13,457 nt of DNA, from positions 1 through 13,457 of the forward strand of contig JAHEDL010000316.1 in NCBI GenBank assembly GCA_024641255.1, written 5' to 3'. This document shows positions 1 through 5,313 of this stretch, in pieces. The notes under the pieces were generated by a model. It was not told the origin of the DNA. It made no database searches and worked only from the letters and a program-made list of their open reading frames with translations. A program made the position numbers and the translations under genes. Origin of the DNA: Pseudorhodobacter sp. (GTDB lineage: Bacteria > Pseudomonadota > Alphaproteobacteria > Rhodobacterales > Rhodobacteraceae). How positions within the stretch are numbered: the first letter of the stretch is position 1; every line of letters starts with the position of its first letter.

Positions 1-1141
1 TTCCGGCATGACGACGCCTTATTTCGAAGATTTCAGCTCTTCAGCGTCTTTGAAGGCGTCGGTGCTGATTTATGCGGGCGGGCGCGGCAAGCTTGGTGTC
101 GAGGCCGCGCATGAGGCCGTGCTGGCAACCCGTGCAGGCCTTGTGAACGTCGAACAGCAAGTGCTGCTGGATGCGGTTTCGGCCTATGTGAACGTGCAGT
201 TGCAGGGCGAAATCGTCGCGCTCCGCGAATCGAACGTGCGGCTGATCGGGCAAGAATTGCGTGCGGCGAAAGACCGTTTTGATGTTGGCGAAGTGACGCT
301 GACTGATGTGTCGCTGGCCGAAGCCCGGTTGGCTGCGGCAAATTCGGGCCTTGCGGCGGCGCAGGGCGAATTGGAAGTGGCGCGCGAACGCTATAAGGCA
401 GCCGTTGGTCACTATCCGGACCATTTGGCCCGCCTGCCAAAACTGCCCAAGGTCGCCAAGACCGAAGATGAAGCGCGCAGCGTTGCAGTGCGCAACCACC
501 CGTCGGTTATTCAGGCGCAGCACGAGGCGAAAATCGCTGATCTGCGGGTGAAAATTGCCAAAGGCGCCTTCCTGCCGACGGTGAACGGCCAGATCGGCGT
601 TAACGAGGCGCTGGATACTGGCGCGGGCAATGCGTCGATCGGCGTGACGATGAGCCAACCTTTGTATCATGGCGGCGAGCTTTCTGCGCTGTATCGGCAA
701 TCGCTGGCGCGCAAAGAGGCGGCAGAGGCCGGGATGCACCAGGTTTCTGTCGCTGTGTCCGAAAATGTTGGGCAGGCTTGGGCCAATCTGATCGTGTCGC
801 AAGCGTCTATTCAGGCGGGTAGCCTGCAGGTGACGGCGGCGCAAAAGGCGTTTGACGGCGTGCGCGAAGAAGCCACGCTTGGCGCGCGCACAACGCTGGA
901 TGTGCTGAACGCGGAACAGGAGTTGCTGTCGGCGCGGGCCACCAAGCTGCAGGCCGAAGCCAATCGCTATGTTGGCGTTTACCAATTGCTGCAGGTGACT
1001 GGCCAGCTTACGGCGGACCAGTTGAACCTTGGTATCCCGACCTTTGACCCGGAAGCCTATTACAACGCGGTCAAGAAAGCGCCTGCCACGTCGACGCGCG
1101 GCAAGCAGCTGGACAAGATCCTTGGAAAGATTGCCAACTAA
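1..1141 (+). CDS. tolC: TolC-family outer membrane efflux/secretion channel (5' end missing)
   Basis: Outer membrane factor of a type I secretion system or tripartite efflux pump, forming the trimeric beta-barrel plus periplasmic alpha-barrel duct. The frame is already open at the left edge (codons Ser-Gly precede the Met at 8), so the signal peptide and first strands lie outside. The Met at 8 is internal, because full-length TolC proteins are about 430-490 residues and 377 are visible after it. The internal duplication typical of the family is clear. Beta-strand entry motifs are YAGG (residues 22-25, counting from the Met at 8) and PLYHGG (218-223). Each is followed by long Ala/Gln/Glu-rich helices ending in the paired motifs RFDVGEVTLTDV (90-101) and EATLGARTTLDVL (288-300). 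The C-terminal tail is Lys-rich. A terminator follows the stop. Which exporter it serves cannot be told from this window. Confidence 0.93.
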   Translation, partial: SGMTTPYFEDFSSSASLKASVLIYAGGRGKLGVEAAHEAVLATRAGLVNVEQQVLLDAVSAYVNVQLQGEIVALRESNVRLIGQELRAAKDRFDVGEVTLTDVSLAEARLAAANSGLAAAQGELEVARERYKAAVGHYPDHLARLPKLPKVAKTEDEARSVAVRNHPSVIQAQHEAKIADLRVKIAKGAFLPTVNGQIGVNEALDTGAGNASIGVTMSQPLYHGGELSALYRQSLARKEAAEAGMHQVSVAVSENVGQAWANLIVSQASIQAGSLQVTAAQKAFDGVREEATLGARTTLDVLNAEQELLSARATKLQAEANRYVGVYQLLQVTGQLTADQLNLGIPTFDPEAYYNAVKKAPATSTRGKQLDKILGKIAN

Positions 1142-1169
1142 GCAAGACTTAGCTGATGATCCCAAAATG

Positions 1170-1209
1170 CAGCCCCTGTGCCAGATATGGCGCGGGGGCT
1201 GTTTTCTTT
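1170..1209 (+). terminator. Rho-independent terminator of the TolC-family gene
   Basis: A 13-bp stem (CAGCCCCTGTGCC at 1170-1182 with GGCGCGGGGGCTG at 1189-1201, including two G-U pairs) closes a 6-nt loop. It is followed directly by TTTTCTTT. It lies 29 nt after the tolC stop, so the next gene probably has its own promoter. Confidence 0.88.
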
Positions 1210-1261
1210 ACAGATTTCGGCGTTCTGCCGCCAGCATCGCTGCGCCACACGCTCCAATTCC

Positions 1262-1290
1262 TTGTCTTGAACGGTATCTGTCGCTAGACT
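1262..1290 (+). promoter_or_regulatory. Possible sigma-70 type promoter of the PopZ-like gene
   Basis: TTGTCT (1262-1267) and TAGACT (1285-1290) are separated by 17 nt. Each matches the consensus at four of six positions. It sits between the tolC terminator and the start at 1329, where a promoter is needed. The match is modest and chance is possible. Confidence 0.3.
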
Positions 1291-1328
1291 AATCCATATT
1301 ATCTGGATTGTGAGGCGCGGGGCCGTTT

Positions 1329-2135
1329 ATGTCAGAGCCGCTGAGTTCGACCGAGATCGAGGATGTGTTGTCCTCTATTCGCAGGCTGGTTTCGGACGAT
1401 ATGCGTCCTGTGAACGGTAAAACTGCGGCACCTGCCGGTAGCGAAAAGCTTATCCTGACCCCGGCGCTGCGGGTGGTTTTGCCGGCAGGCGCGGATACAG
1501 AGCCGGAGATCACCTTGATGACGTCGGTCGCTGCGGGAGAACCGTCTGCGGTTTCGGCGGTGCTGCCGCGCTTGCATCTGACGCTGGACGATAGCCCTGC
1601 GTCGGGCTTGGGGCAGGTGGTTGCCAGTGTTGGGGCCGCGGTGAATGCCCAGCCGGAAAACTGGGATGCCGAGCTGGACGAAATCGTGTCTGCCGAGGGG
1701 CTTCCGGCCGCGATGTGGCAGTCGCCACCAGAGGCTGAAGCGGACGCTGATGCTGACAGCGCCGTGGAATTGGAAGCCGCGAAAGTGTCAGAAGATGACG
1801 CCGTTGCGGCTTGGGCCCAGCACGACGGTACCGATCACGACGCCGATCCAAGCGAAGCTGTGGTGGTGCCGGGCACGATCGAGCCCGATGCGATTTGGGC
1901 GGCCGCTGCCGAAGCCAGCGTGATTGCGGCATTGGCCGAAGACGATCTTCCCGGCGCAGGTCGGGATGCCGATGATGACGCCATGCGGTTTGACGAAGAT
2001 GTGCTGCGCGAGTTGGTGCGCGATATTCTGCGCGAAGAGCTTGCGGGCAAGATGGGTGAACGCATCACGCGCAACATCCGCAAATTGGTGCGTGCCGAAA
2101 TTGCGCGGGCGCTGGCAACGCAAGACTTTGACTGA
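1329..2135 (+). CDS. PopZ-like / DUF2497 acidic polar-organising protein
   Basis: 268 residues. The N-terminal segment SSTEIEDVLSSIRRLVSDD (6-24) closely resembles the conserved N-terminal helix of Caulobacter PopZ (EEILASIRRIISED). A short LILTPALRVV patch (41-50) follows, then about 170 residues rich in Asp, Glu, Ala and Pro with little predicted structure. A charged helical region (about 222-263) begins LRELVRDILREEL and ends in a basic helix, in the place of PopZ's C-terminal oligomerisation helices. PopZ forms a condensate at the cell pole that anchors ParB-parS and many cell-cycle proteins. From memory, Caulobacter popZ also lies beside a TolC-type gene (rsaFb), which supports the call. 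The protein is longer than Caulobacter PopZ (about 177 aa) and its middle is poor in Pro. Function is inferred from architecture and context only. No strong ribosome-binding site precedes the ATG; only a weak GAGGCG lies about 12 nt upstream. Confidence 0.72.
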   Translation: MSEPLSSTEIEDVLSSIRRLVSDDMRPVNGKTAAPAGSEKLILTPALRVVLPAGADTEPEITLMTSVAAGEPSAVSAVLPRLHLTLDDSPASGLGQVVASVGAAVNAQPENWDAELDEIVSAEGLPAAMWQSPPEAEADADADSAVELEAAKVSEDDAVAAWAQHDGTDHDADPSEAVVVPGTIEPDAIWAAAAEASVIAALAEDDLPGAGRDADDDAMRFDEDVLRELVRDILREELAGKMGERITRNIRKLVRAEIARALATQDFD

Positions 2136-2177
2136 AATGGTGGCGGGTTGGCGGCAAACGCCAGCGCTATCCCTGAA

Positions 2178-2213
2178 AAACAAAAACGCGCCCGAAAGGG
2201 CGCGTTTTTGTTT
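2178..2213. terminator. Bidirectional intrinsic terminator between convergent genes
   Basis: A perfect 16-bp inverted repeat (2178-2193 and 2198-2213) has a GC core of CGCGCCC/GGGCGCG flanked by A and T runs and a GAAA (GNRA-type) tetraloop. The A-run on one side and T-run on the other make it a terminator in both directions. It serves the PopZ-like gene and the convergent small gene ending at 2230. Confidence 0.93.
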
Positions 2214-2229
2214 GCAAAGAAGCGGCGGA

Positions 2230-2556
2230 TTATGCCGCTTCTGCGTGTTCCAGTTCCAGCGCATGGCGGCGTTCGGATTCTTCGCGCGACAGCGCGACCG
2301 AGGTGCGCACGCCCTTCGAAACAAATTCCATCAAGCCCTTGACCACCCGTTCGTTCGGGTCGATCCCGGCGCAGGACAGCACTTCGCGGCCATCGCGCGA
2401 CCGCGCCCAACGGGCGATCTGATCGGGGCCATTGCCATATTTCTTGTCGTCTGCAATGGCATCGTCCAATGCAGCCAAAACCACCGCCGCAAAAAGCTTG
2501 CGCGCCCGTTGGCCTTGTTCAAAGTTGAAGGCTGTGCTGTCTACGGTATCCAACAT
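2230..2556 (-). CDS. Small conserved hypothetical protein (possibly DUF6280 family)
   Basis: 108 residues, probably cytoplasmic: no signal peptide or membrane segment. The sequence is strikingly protein-like, with a helix LFAAVVLAALDDAIADDKKY (21-40), a GNGPDQIARWARSRDGREVL block (41-60), a SCAGIDPNERVV block (61-72) and a Glu/His/Ala-rich C-terminal helix. It resembles small proteins conserved across Rhodobacterales that I believe are catalogued as DUF6280; function unknown. A GTG at 2559 directly precedes the ATG at 2556. I chose the ATG because AAGGA (complement of 2564-2568) lies 7 nt upstream of it. The gene diverges from efp and ends at the bidirectional terminator. I can assign no biochemical role. 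Confidence 0.82.
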   Translation of the reverse strand: MLDTVDSTAFNFEQGQRARKLFAAVVLAALDDAIADDKKYGNGPDQIARWARSRDGREVLSCAGIDPNERVVKGLMEFVSKGVRTSVALSREESERRHALELEHAEAA

Positions 2557-2563
2557 CACATTG

Positions 2564-2568
2564 TCCTT
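2564..2568 (-). promoter_or_regulatory. Ribosome-binding site deciding the small gene's start
   Basis: AAGGA on the minus strand lies 7 nt from the ATG at 2556 but only 4 nt from the GTG at 2559, favouring the ATG. Confidence 0.65.
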
Positions 2569-2655
2569 TTTTCTTGCTCTTGTCTTTCCTGACGTTCCGC
2601 GCTTGTAACGATTTGATAATGATTCGGGGGTTTATCTTTTGAATAACTGCCATGC

Positions 2656-2669
2656 GCTATGCGCATAGC
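2656..2669. promoter_or_regulatory. Perfect 14-bp palindrome in the divergent efp promoter region
   Basis: GCTATGCGCATAGC reads the same on both strands and overlaps a direct repeat of ATGCGC (2652-2657 and 2659-2664). It lies about 100 bp from both divergent starts. The lack of a spacer fits a compact dimeric operator better than an RNA hairpin. The binding protein is unknown. Confidence 0.4.
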
Positions 2670-2699
2670 TCGCAATTTACCCTACTGTATCTAGTCGTC

Positions 2700-2728
2700 T
2701 TGCTTGGAACGGGAACCCGATATATAGG
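2700..2728 (+). promoter_or_regulatory. Possible efp promoter
   Basis: TTGCTT (2700-2705) and the AT-rich TATATAGG (2721-2728) lie in an otherwise GC-rich stretch. Taking TATAGG (2723-2728) as the -10 gives a 17-nt spacer. This would leave a leader of about 40 nt before efp. Only the -10 region is a fair match. Confidence 0.35.
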
Positions 2729-2772
2729 GGCCGTTCAAATCTCTTCAACCTTTTGATAAGGTTTTGCCACAA

Positions 2773-3336
2773 ATGCCGAAGATCAACGGAAACGAAATCA
2801 AGCCGGGTACCATCATTGAACATGACGGGGGGCTTTGGGCTTCGGTCAAGGTCAACCATGTAAAACCCGGAAAAGGCGGCGCTTTTGCTCAGGTAGAGCT
2901 GAAGAACCTGCGCGATGGCCGCAAGCTGAACGAACGCTTCCGTTCGGAAGACAAGGTCGAAAAAGTAGAGCTGGAAAACAAAGACCAGCAATTCTTGTAT
3001 GAGACCGACGGCCGTTTGGTGTTCATGGATGCCGAAACCTATGAGCAGGTGGAAATTGACGCCGAATTGCTGGGCGACCGTCGCCCGTTCTTGCAAGATG
3101 GCATGACGGCGACCGTGAACTACTACGGTGAAGAGCCGCTTAACGTGTCGCTGCCGCAAAAGGTAAAATGCAAGGTTGTTGAAACCGAGCCGGTGCAGAA
3201 GGGTCAGACCGCTGCCAACTCGTTCAAACCGGCGATTTTGGACAACGGCGTGCGCATCATGATCCCGCCGTTCATCGGGCCGGATGAAGATATCATCGTG
3301 CATACCGAATTGATGGAATATTCCGAACGCGCGTAA
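2773..3336 (+). CDS. efp: Translation elongation factor P
   Basis: 187 residues, the standard EF-P length. EF-P binds the ribosome between the P and E sites and relieves stalling at consecutive prolines. The N-terminal KOW-like domain (about 1-65) starts [15 protein letters not shown] and carries the tip loop KPGKGGAF. Its lysine is residue 34, the position of the lysine that EpmA/EpmB beta-lysylate in E. coli. Two OB-fold domains follow (about 66-127 and 130-187). A TTG at 2764 is in frame upstream, but TAAGG at 2757-2761 would be only 2 nt from it; spacing to the ATG at 2773 (11 nt) is long but acceptable, and MPKING is the usual EF-P start. No epmA or epmB gene lies beside it here, so modification must depend on genes elsewhere or another route. 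Confidence 0.97.
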   Translation: MPKINGNEIKPGTIIEHDGGLWASVKVNHVKPGKGGAFAQVELKNLRDGRKLNERFRSEDKVEKVELENKDQQFLYETDGRLVFMDAETYEQVEIDAELLGDRRPFLQDGMTATVNYYGEEPLNVSLPQKVKCKVVETEPVQKGQTAANSFKPAILDNGVRIMIPPFIGPDEDIIVHTELMEYSERA

Positions 3337-3343
3337 CGCGCGC

Positions 3344-3368
3344 CCAAGGATTTTATAAATATCCTTGG
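3344..3368. repeat. Perfect inverted repeat just after efp
   Basis: CCAAGGAT (3344-3351) and ATCCTTGG (3361-3368) flank a 9-nt AT-rich loop. No T-run follows, so it is not a classic terminator. It may protect the efp mRNA 3' end or assist the terminator downstream. Confidence 0.5.
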
Positions 3369-3391
3369 CAACTTCGTTGACAAAGAAATTG

Positions 3392-3416
3392 GGCCATCCC
3401 TTGGGGTGGCCTTTTT
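3392..3416 (+). terminator. Rho-independent terminator of efp
   Basis: GGCCATCC (3392-3399) pairs with GGGTGGCC (3404-3411), with one G-U pair, across a CTTG loop. Five T residues (3412-3416) follow. The last T is also the last base of the convergent regulator gene's stop codon, so the two genes are packed tightly. Confidence 0.83.
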
Positions 3417-4102
3417 CACACCCCGCGCAGCGCGTCCATTTCCCGGCCGATTTCGCGCGCGCGGGCCAGGGTGAAGGTGGGGCCAATGCCCAGAATGTCC
3501 ATCCGATCGACGCGAAAGCCGCGGTAGTCTTGCCGCAGGTCGCACCATGCCCCGATGGTCCAGACCTTGCCCCAGAACAACAGCACACCCGGCTGGATGC
3601 GGCGGGTCGAAGGGGTGCCGTCTTCGCGGGCGTAAGCGATGTCCAGCGCGTGGCGGTTGGTGATGGCGGCTTCGATCTGATCAAGCCGGGCGCGGGTATC
3701 TGGTGACAGGTCAGGGGCGGCCTTGCCAATGGCATAAAGTGGCATTTCGGTGGCTTGAGTTTTCAGGTCGGGCGGCAGGACGGCTAGGATTTTGTCCAGC
3801 GCTTCGCCTGCGGCGCGCTGCATCATTGTGCCGCCGAAAGCGCGCATCATCCGCGCGCCCGCGACAAGGGCAGAGGCCTCGTCGCGGGTCAGCATCAAGG
3901 GCGGCAGGTCATAGCCGGCGCGCATCAGGTATCCCGCGCCCGCAGCACCCTCGATCGGGACGCCCGATCCGATCAGATCAGCGATGTCGCGGTAGATGGT
4001 GCGCTCGGATACCTCCAACCGCCCGGCCAGATCGCCTGCGGTGGTCAGACGGCCGGGGCGCAGAAGGTCAACGATCTGGAACAGGCGGTCGGCGCGGCGC
4101 AT
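3416..4102 (-). CDS. HTH-WYL (YafY/DeoR-type) transcriptional regulator
   Basis: 228 residues, the normal size of YafY-type regulators. The N-terminal winged helix (about 1-58) starts MRRADRLFQIVDLL and contains the recognition segment SERTIYRDIADL (32-43) and the wing GAGYLMRAGYDLPPL. The C-terminal WYL ligand-sensing domain (about 136-205) shows the expected order: RRIQPGVLLFWGKVW, AWCDLR and YRGFRVDRM. The name-giving Trp-Tyr-Leu triplet is Trp181-Thr-Ile here, a degenerate form. WYL domains bind small molecules, nucleotides or DNA ends; the ligand here is unknown. The start lies 3 nt after the VOC gene's stop (TGA, CGG, ATG order) and no clear ribosome-binding site precedes it, which suggests termination-reinitiation coupling. 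It probably regulates its own operon (inference). Confidence 0.9.
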   Translation of the reverse strand: MRRADRLFQIVDLLRPGRLTTAGDLAGRLEVSERTIYRDIADLIGSGVPIEGAAGAGYLMRAGYDLPPLMLTRDEASALVAGARMMRAFGGTMMQRAAGEALDKILAVLPPDLKTQATEMPLYAIGKAAPDLSPDTRARLDQIEAAITNRHALDIAYAREDGTPSTRRIQPGVLLFWGKVWTIGAWCDLRQDYRGFRVDRMDILGIGPTFTLARAREIGREMDALRGV

Positions 4103-4105
4103 CCG

Positions 4106-4486
4106 TCAGGCGGCGGGTTCAAAGATGCCGATGGAATTGCCGTCGATGTCTTCAATCTTGGCAAATCGGCCCGGCGGGATGGCGATGACCGGGCTTGTGA
4201 CCTGACCGCCTGCGGCGCGGCAGCGGTCAAGAGCGGCCTCGACGGTGCCGGGGATGGCAAGATGCACGGTTGGCCCGGTGCCGCGCGGGGCGGGGGTGCC
4301 AACGTACAGGTGGCCTGCGACGCCGGTTGCGGCTTTGGCCGGTTTGAAATCCACAATGTCAAAGCCGCCCATTTCGCAGCGGTTCATTCTGGTTTGCAAC
4401 AGCGCCTCGTAGAAGGCCTGCGATGCGGTCAAGTCAGAGACGGGGATTTCGGCCCAGACGACGTAGTTGGCGGGGTGGACGGACAT
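4106..4486 (-). CDS. VOC (glyoxalase/bleomycin-resistance fold) protein
   Basis: 126 residues, a single two-module vicinal oxygen chelate domain. The first module holds WAEIPVSDLTASQAFYEALL (11-30), the typical strand-helix with a potential metal-binding Glu13, and ends in GHLYVG. The second begins VHLAI (74-78), continues through the helix TVEAALDRCRAAGG, and ends with RFAKIEDIDGNSIGIFEP (107-124). The family includes glyoxalase I, dioxygenases and antibiotic-binding proteins; the substrate cannot be predicted. An ATG at 4501 is in frame, but it overlaps the ribosome-binding sequence AAAGGAAA (4491-4498, minus strand), which is correctly placed for the ATG at 4486. It pairs with the WYL regulator 3 nt downstream, an arrangement common for VOC/YafY pairs. 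Confidence 0.9.
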   Translation of the reverse strand: MSVHPANYVVWAEIPVSDLTASQAFYEALLQTRMNRCEMGGFDIVDFKPAKAATGVAGHLYVGTPAPRGTGPTVHLAIPGTVEAALDRCRAAGGQVTSPVIAIPPGRFAKIEDIDGNSIGIFEPAA

Positions 4487-4492
4487 GGTCTT

Positions 4493-4497
4493 TCCTT
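4493..4497 (-). promoter_or_regulatory. Ribosome-binding site deciding the VOC gene start
   Basis: AAGGA on the minus strand lies 6 nt upstream of the ATG at 4486 and overlaps codons of the longer frame beginning at 4501. This rules against the longer start. Confidence 0.7.
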
Positions 4498-4531
4498 TCA
4501 TGCGTTTCGGTCAGACCGTGATAGCAGCGCC

Positions 4532-4555
4532 CTCCTGACAGCGCTGTGTCAGGAG
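4532..4555. repeat. Hairpin spanning the ygfZ stop codon
   Basis: CTCCTGACA (4532-4540) and TGTCAGGAG (4547-4555) form a perfect 9-bp stem with a GCGCTG loop. The ygfZ stop codon (4549-4551) lies in the stem. No T-run follows in the minus direction, so it is probably not a full terminator. It may be a partial terminator or mRNA-stability element before the VOC gene. Confidence 0.55.
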
Positions 4556-5310
4556 ATGTCGGGGGAGCGCATGATTTTTGCGTCGCCTGCGGTTAGCCCT
4601 TCGGTGCGGTCAAAGCGCAGATAGGCAATCGCCTTGCCGCCGCTTTGGGTAAAGAGCGTGCCTGCGGGTTTGTCGCCCTGCATAATATGGGTACCGACGG
4701 TGGCGCTGCCGTCGATACCAACGGTGACCAGGCCCTTTTTCAGTTCGGTTTTGTGTTTCATCCGCGCGGTGACTTCTTGGCCAACATAGCAGCCTTTGCG
4801 GAAATCGACGCCATGCAGACGGTCAAAGCCGGATTCCAGCAGGTAGCTGTCATCGGGGATCAGCTCGATGCCGGTTTCGGGGATGCAATGCGCAACCCGG
4901 ATCGCATCCCAATCTATCGCCGGCGCGCCAAGGGCTGTGCCATATAGCCGCCAGCCCAAGGCCGGGTGGCGCGGGTCGGCCAGCGCGCCAGCCGGCGCGT
5001 CGCCCAGACCGCGCGAAATGTGCAGCTCGCTGGCGGTGATTTGCACATCGGCGCGCAGGCGATACATCGAAAGGCGCTTGACGGTGGCATCAGCAATACT
5101 GGCTTTGATATCGAGCATCACCGTGCCGTTCTGCGCGACGATAAAGAAATCAGCCAGATATTTGCCCTGCGGTGTCAGCAGCGCCGCCCAGACGATACCA
5201 TCGGCGCGCGCCAGCGGCAGCACATCATTGCTGACCATGCCTTGCAGAAACGTCAGCGCGTCTTTGCCGGTGATCTGGTAGATGCGGCGGTCGGGCGCGG
5301 TTTCGGCCAT
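4549..5310 (-). CDS. ygfZ: YgfZ/CAF17-like folate-binding Fe-S cluster maintenance protein
   Basis: 253 residues with the GcvT-like fold. YgfZ/Iba57 proteins bind tetrahydrofolate and help assemble or repair Fe-S clusters in enzymes such as MiaB. The signature KGCYVGQE (172-179) with its key Cys174 is intact. The N-terminal half contains GKDALTFLQGMVSNDV (15-30) and LTPQGKYLADFFI, usual in the family. It is shorter than E. coli YgfZ (about 326 aa) but normal for alphaproteobacterial members. The ATG lies 3 nt after the exporter's stop. Its ribosome-binding site AAGGA (5318-5322, minus) is inside the last codons of that gene, 7 nt from the ATG, so the pair is cotranscribed and probably translationally coupled. 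Confidence 0.93.
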   Translation of the reverse strand: MAETAPDRRIYQITGKDALTFLQGMVSNDVLPLARADGIVWAALLTPQGKYLADFFIVAQNGTVMLDIKASIADATVKRLSMYRLRADVQITASELHISRGLGDAPAGALADPRHPALGWRLYGTALGAPAIDWDAIRVAHCIPETGIELIPDDSYLLESGFDRLHGVDFRKGCYVGQEVTARMKHKTELKKGLVTVGIDGSATVGTHIMQGDKPAGTLFTQSGGKAIAYLRFDRTEGLTAGDAKIMRSPDIS

Positions 5311-5313
5311 GGC

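Noticed and set aside
41..1165. Long open frame (374 codons) on the minus strand opposite the TolC-type gene
   Set aside because: It is an antisense shadow of a clear TolC-family gene. Its translation is Arg/His/Gln-rich and low-complexity, as expected from GC-rich complementary codons.
2221..2239. AGCGGC...GCCGCT inverted repeat at the end of the small gene
   Set aside because: It is short, includes the stop codon and Ala codons, and is adequately explained by codon use beside the strong terminator.
2677..3735. 352-codon minus-strand frame covering efp and part of the WYL gene
   Set aside because: It runs antisense through efp and its promoter and across two terminator-like structures, and shows no domain features.
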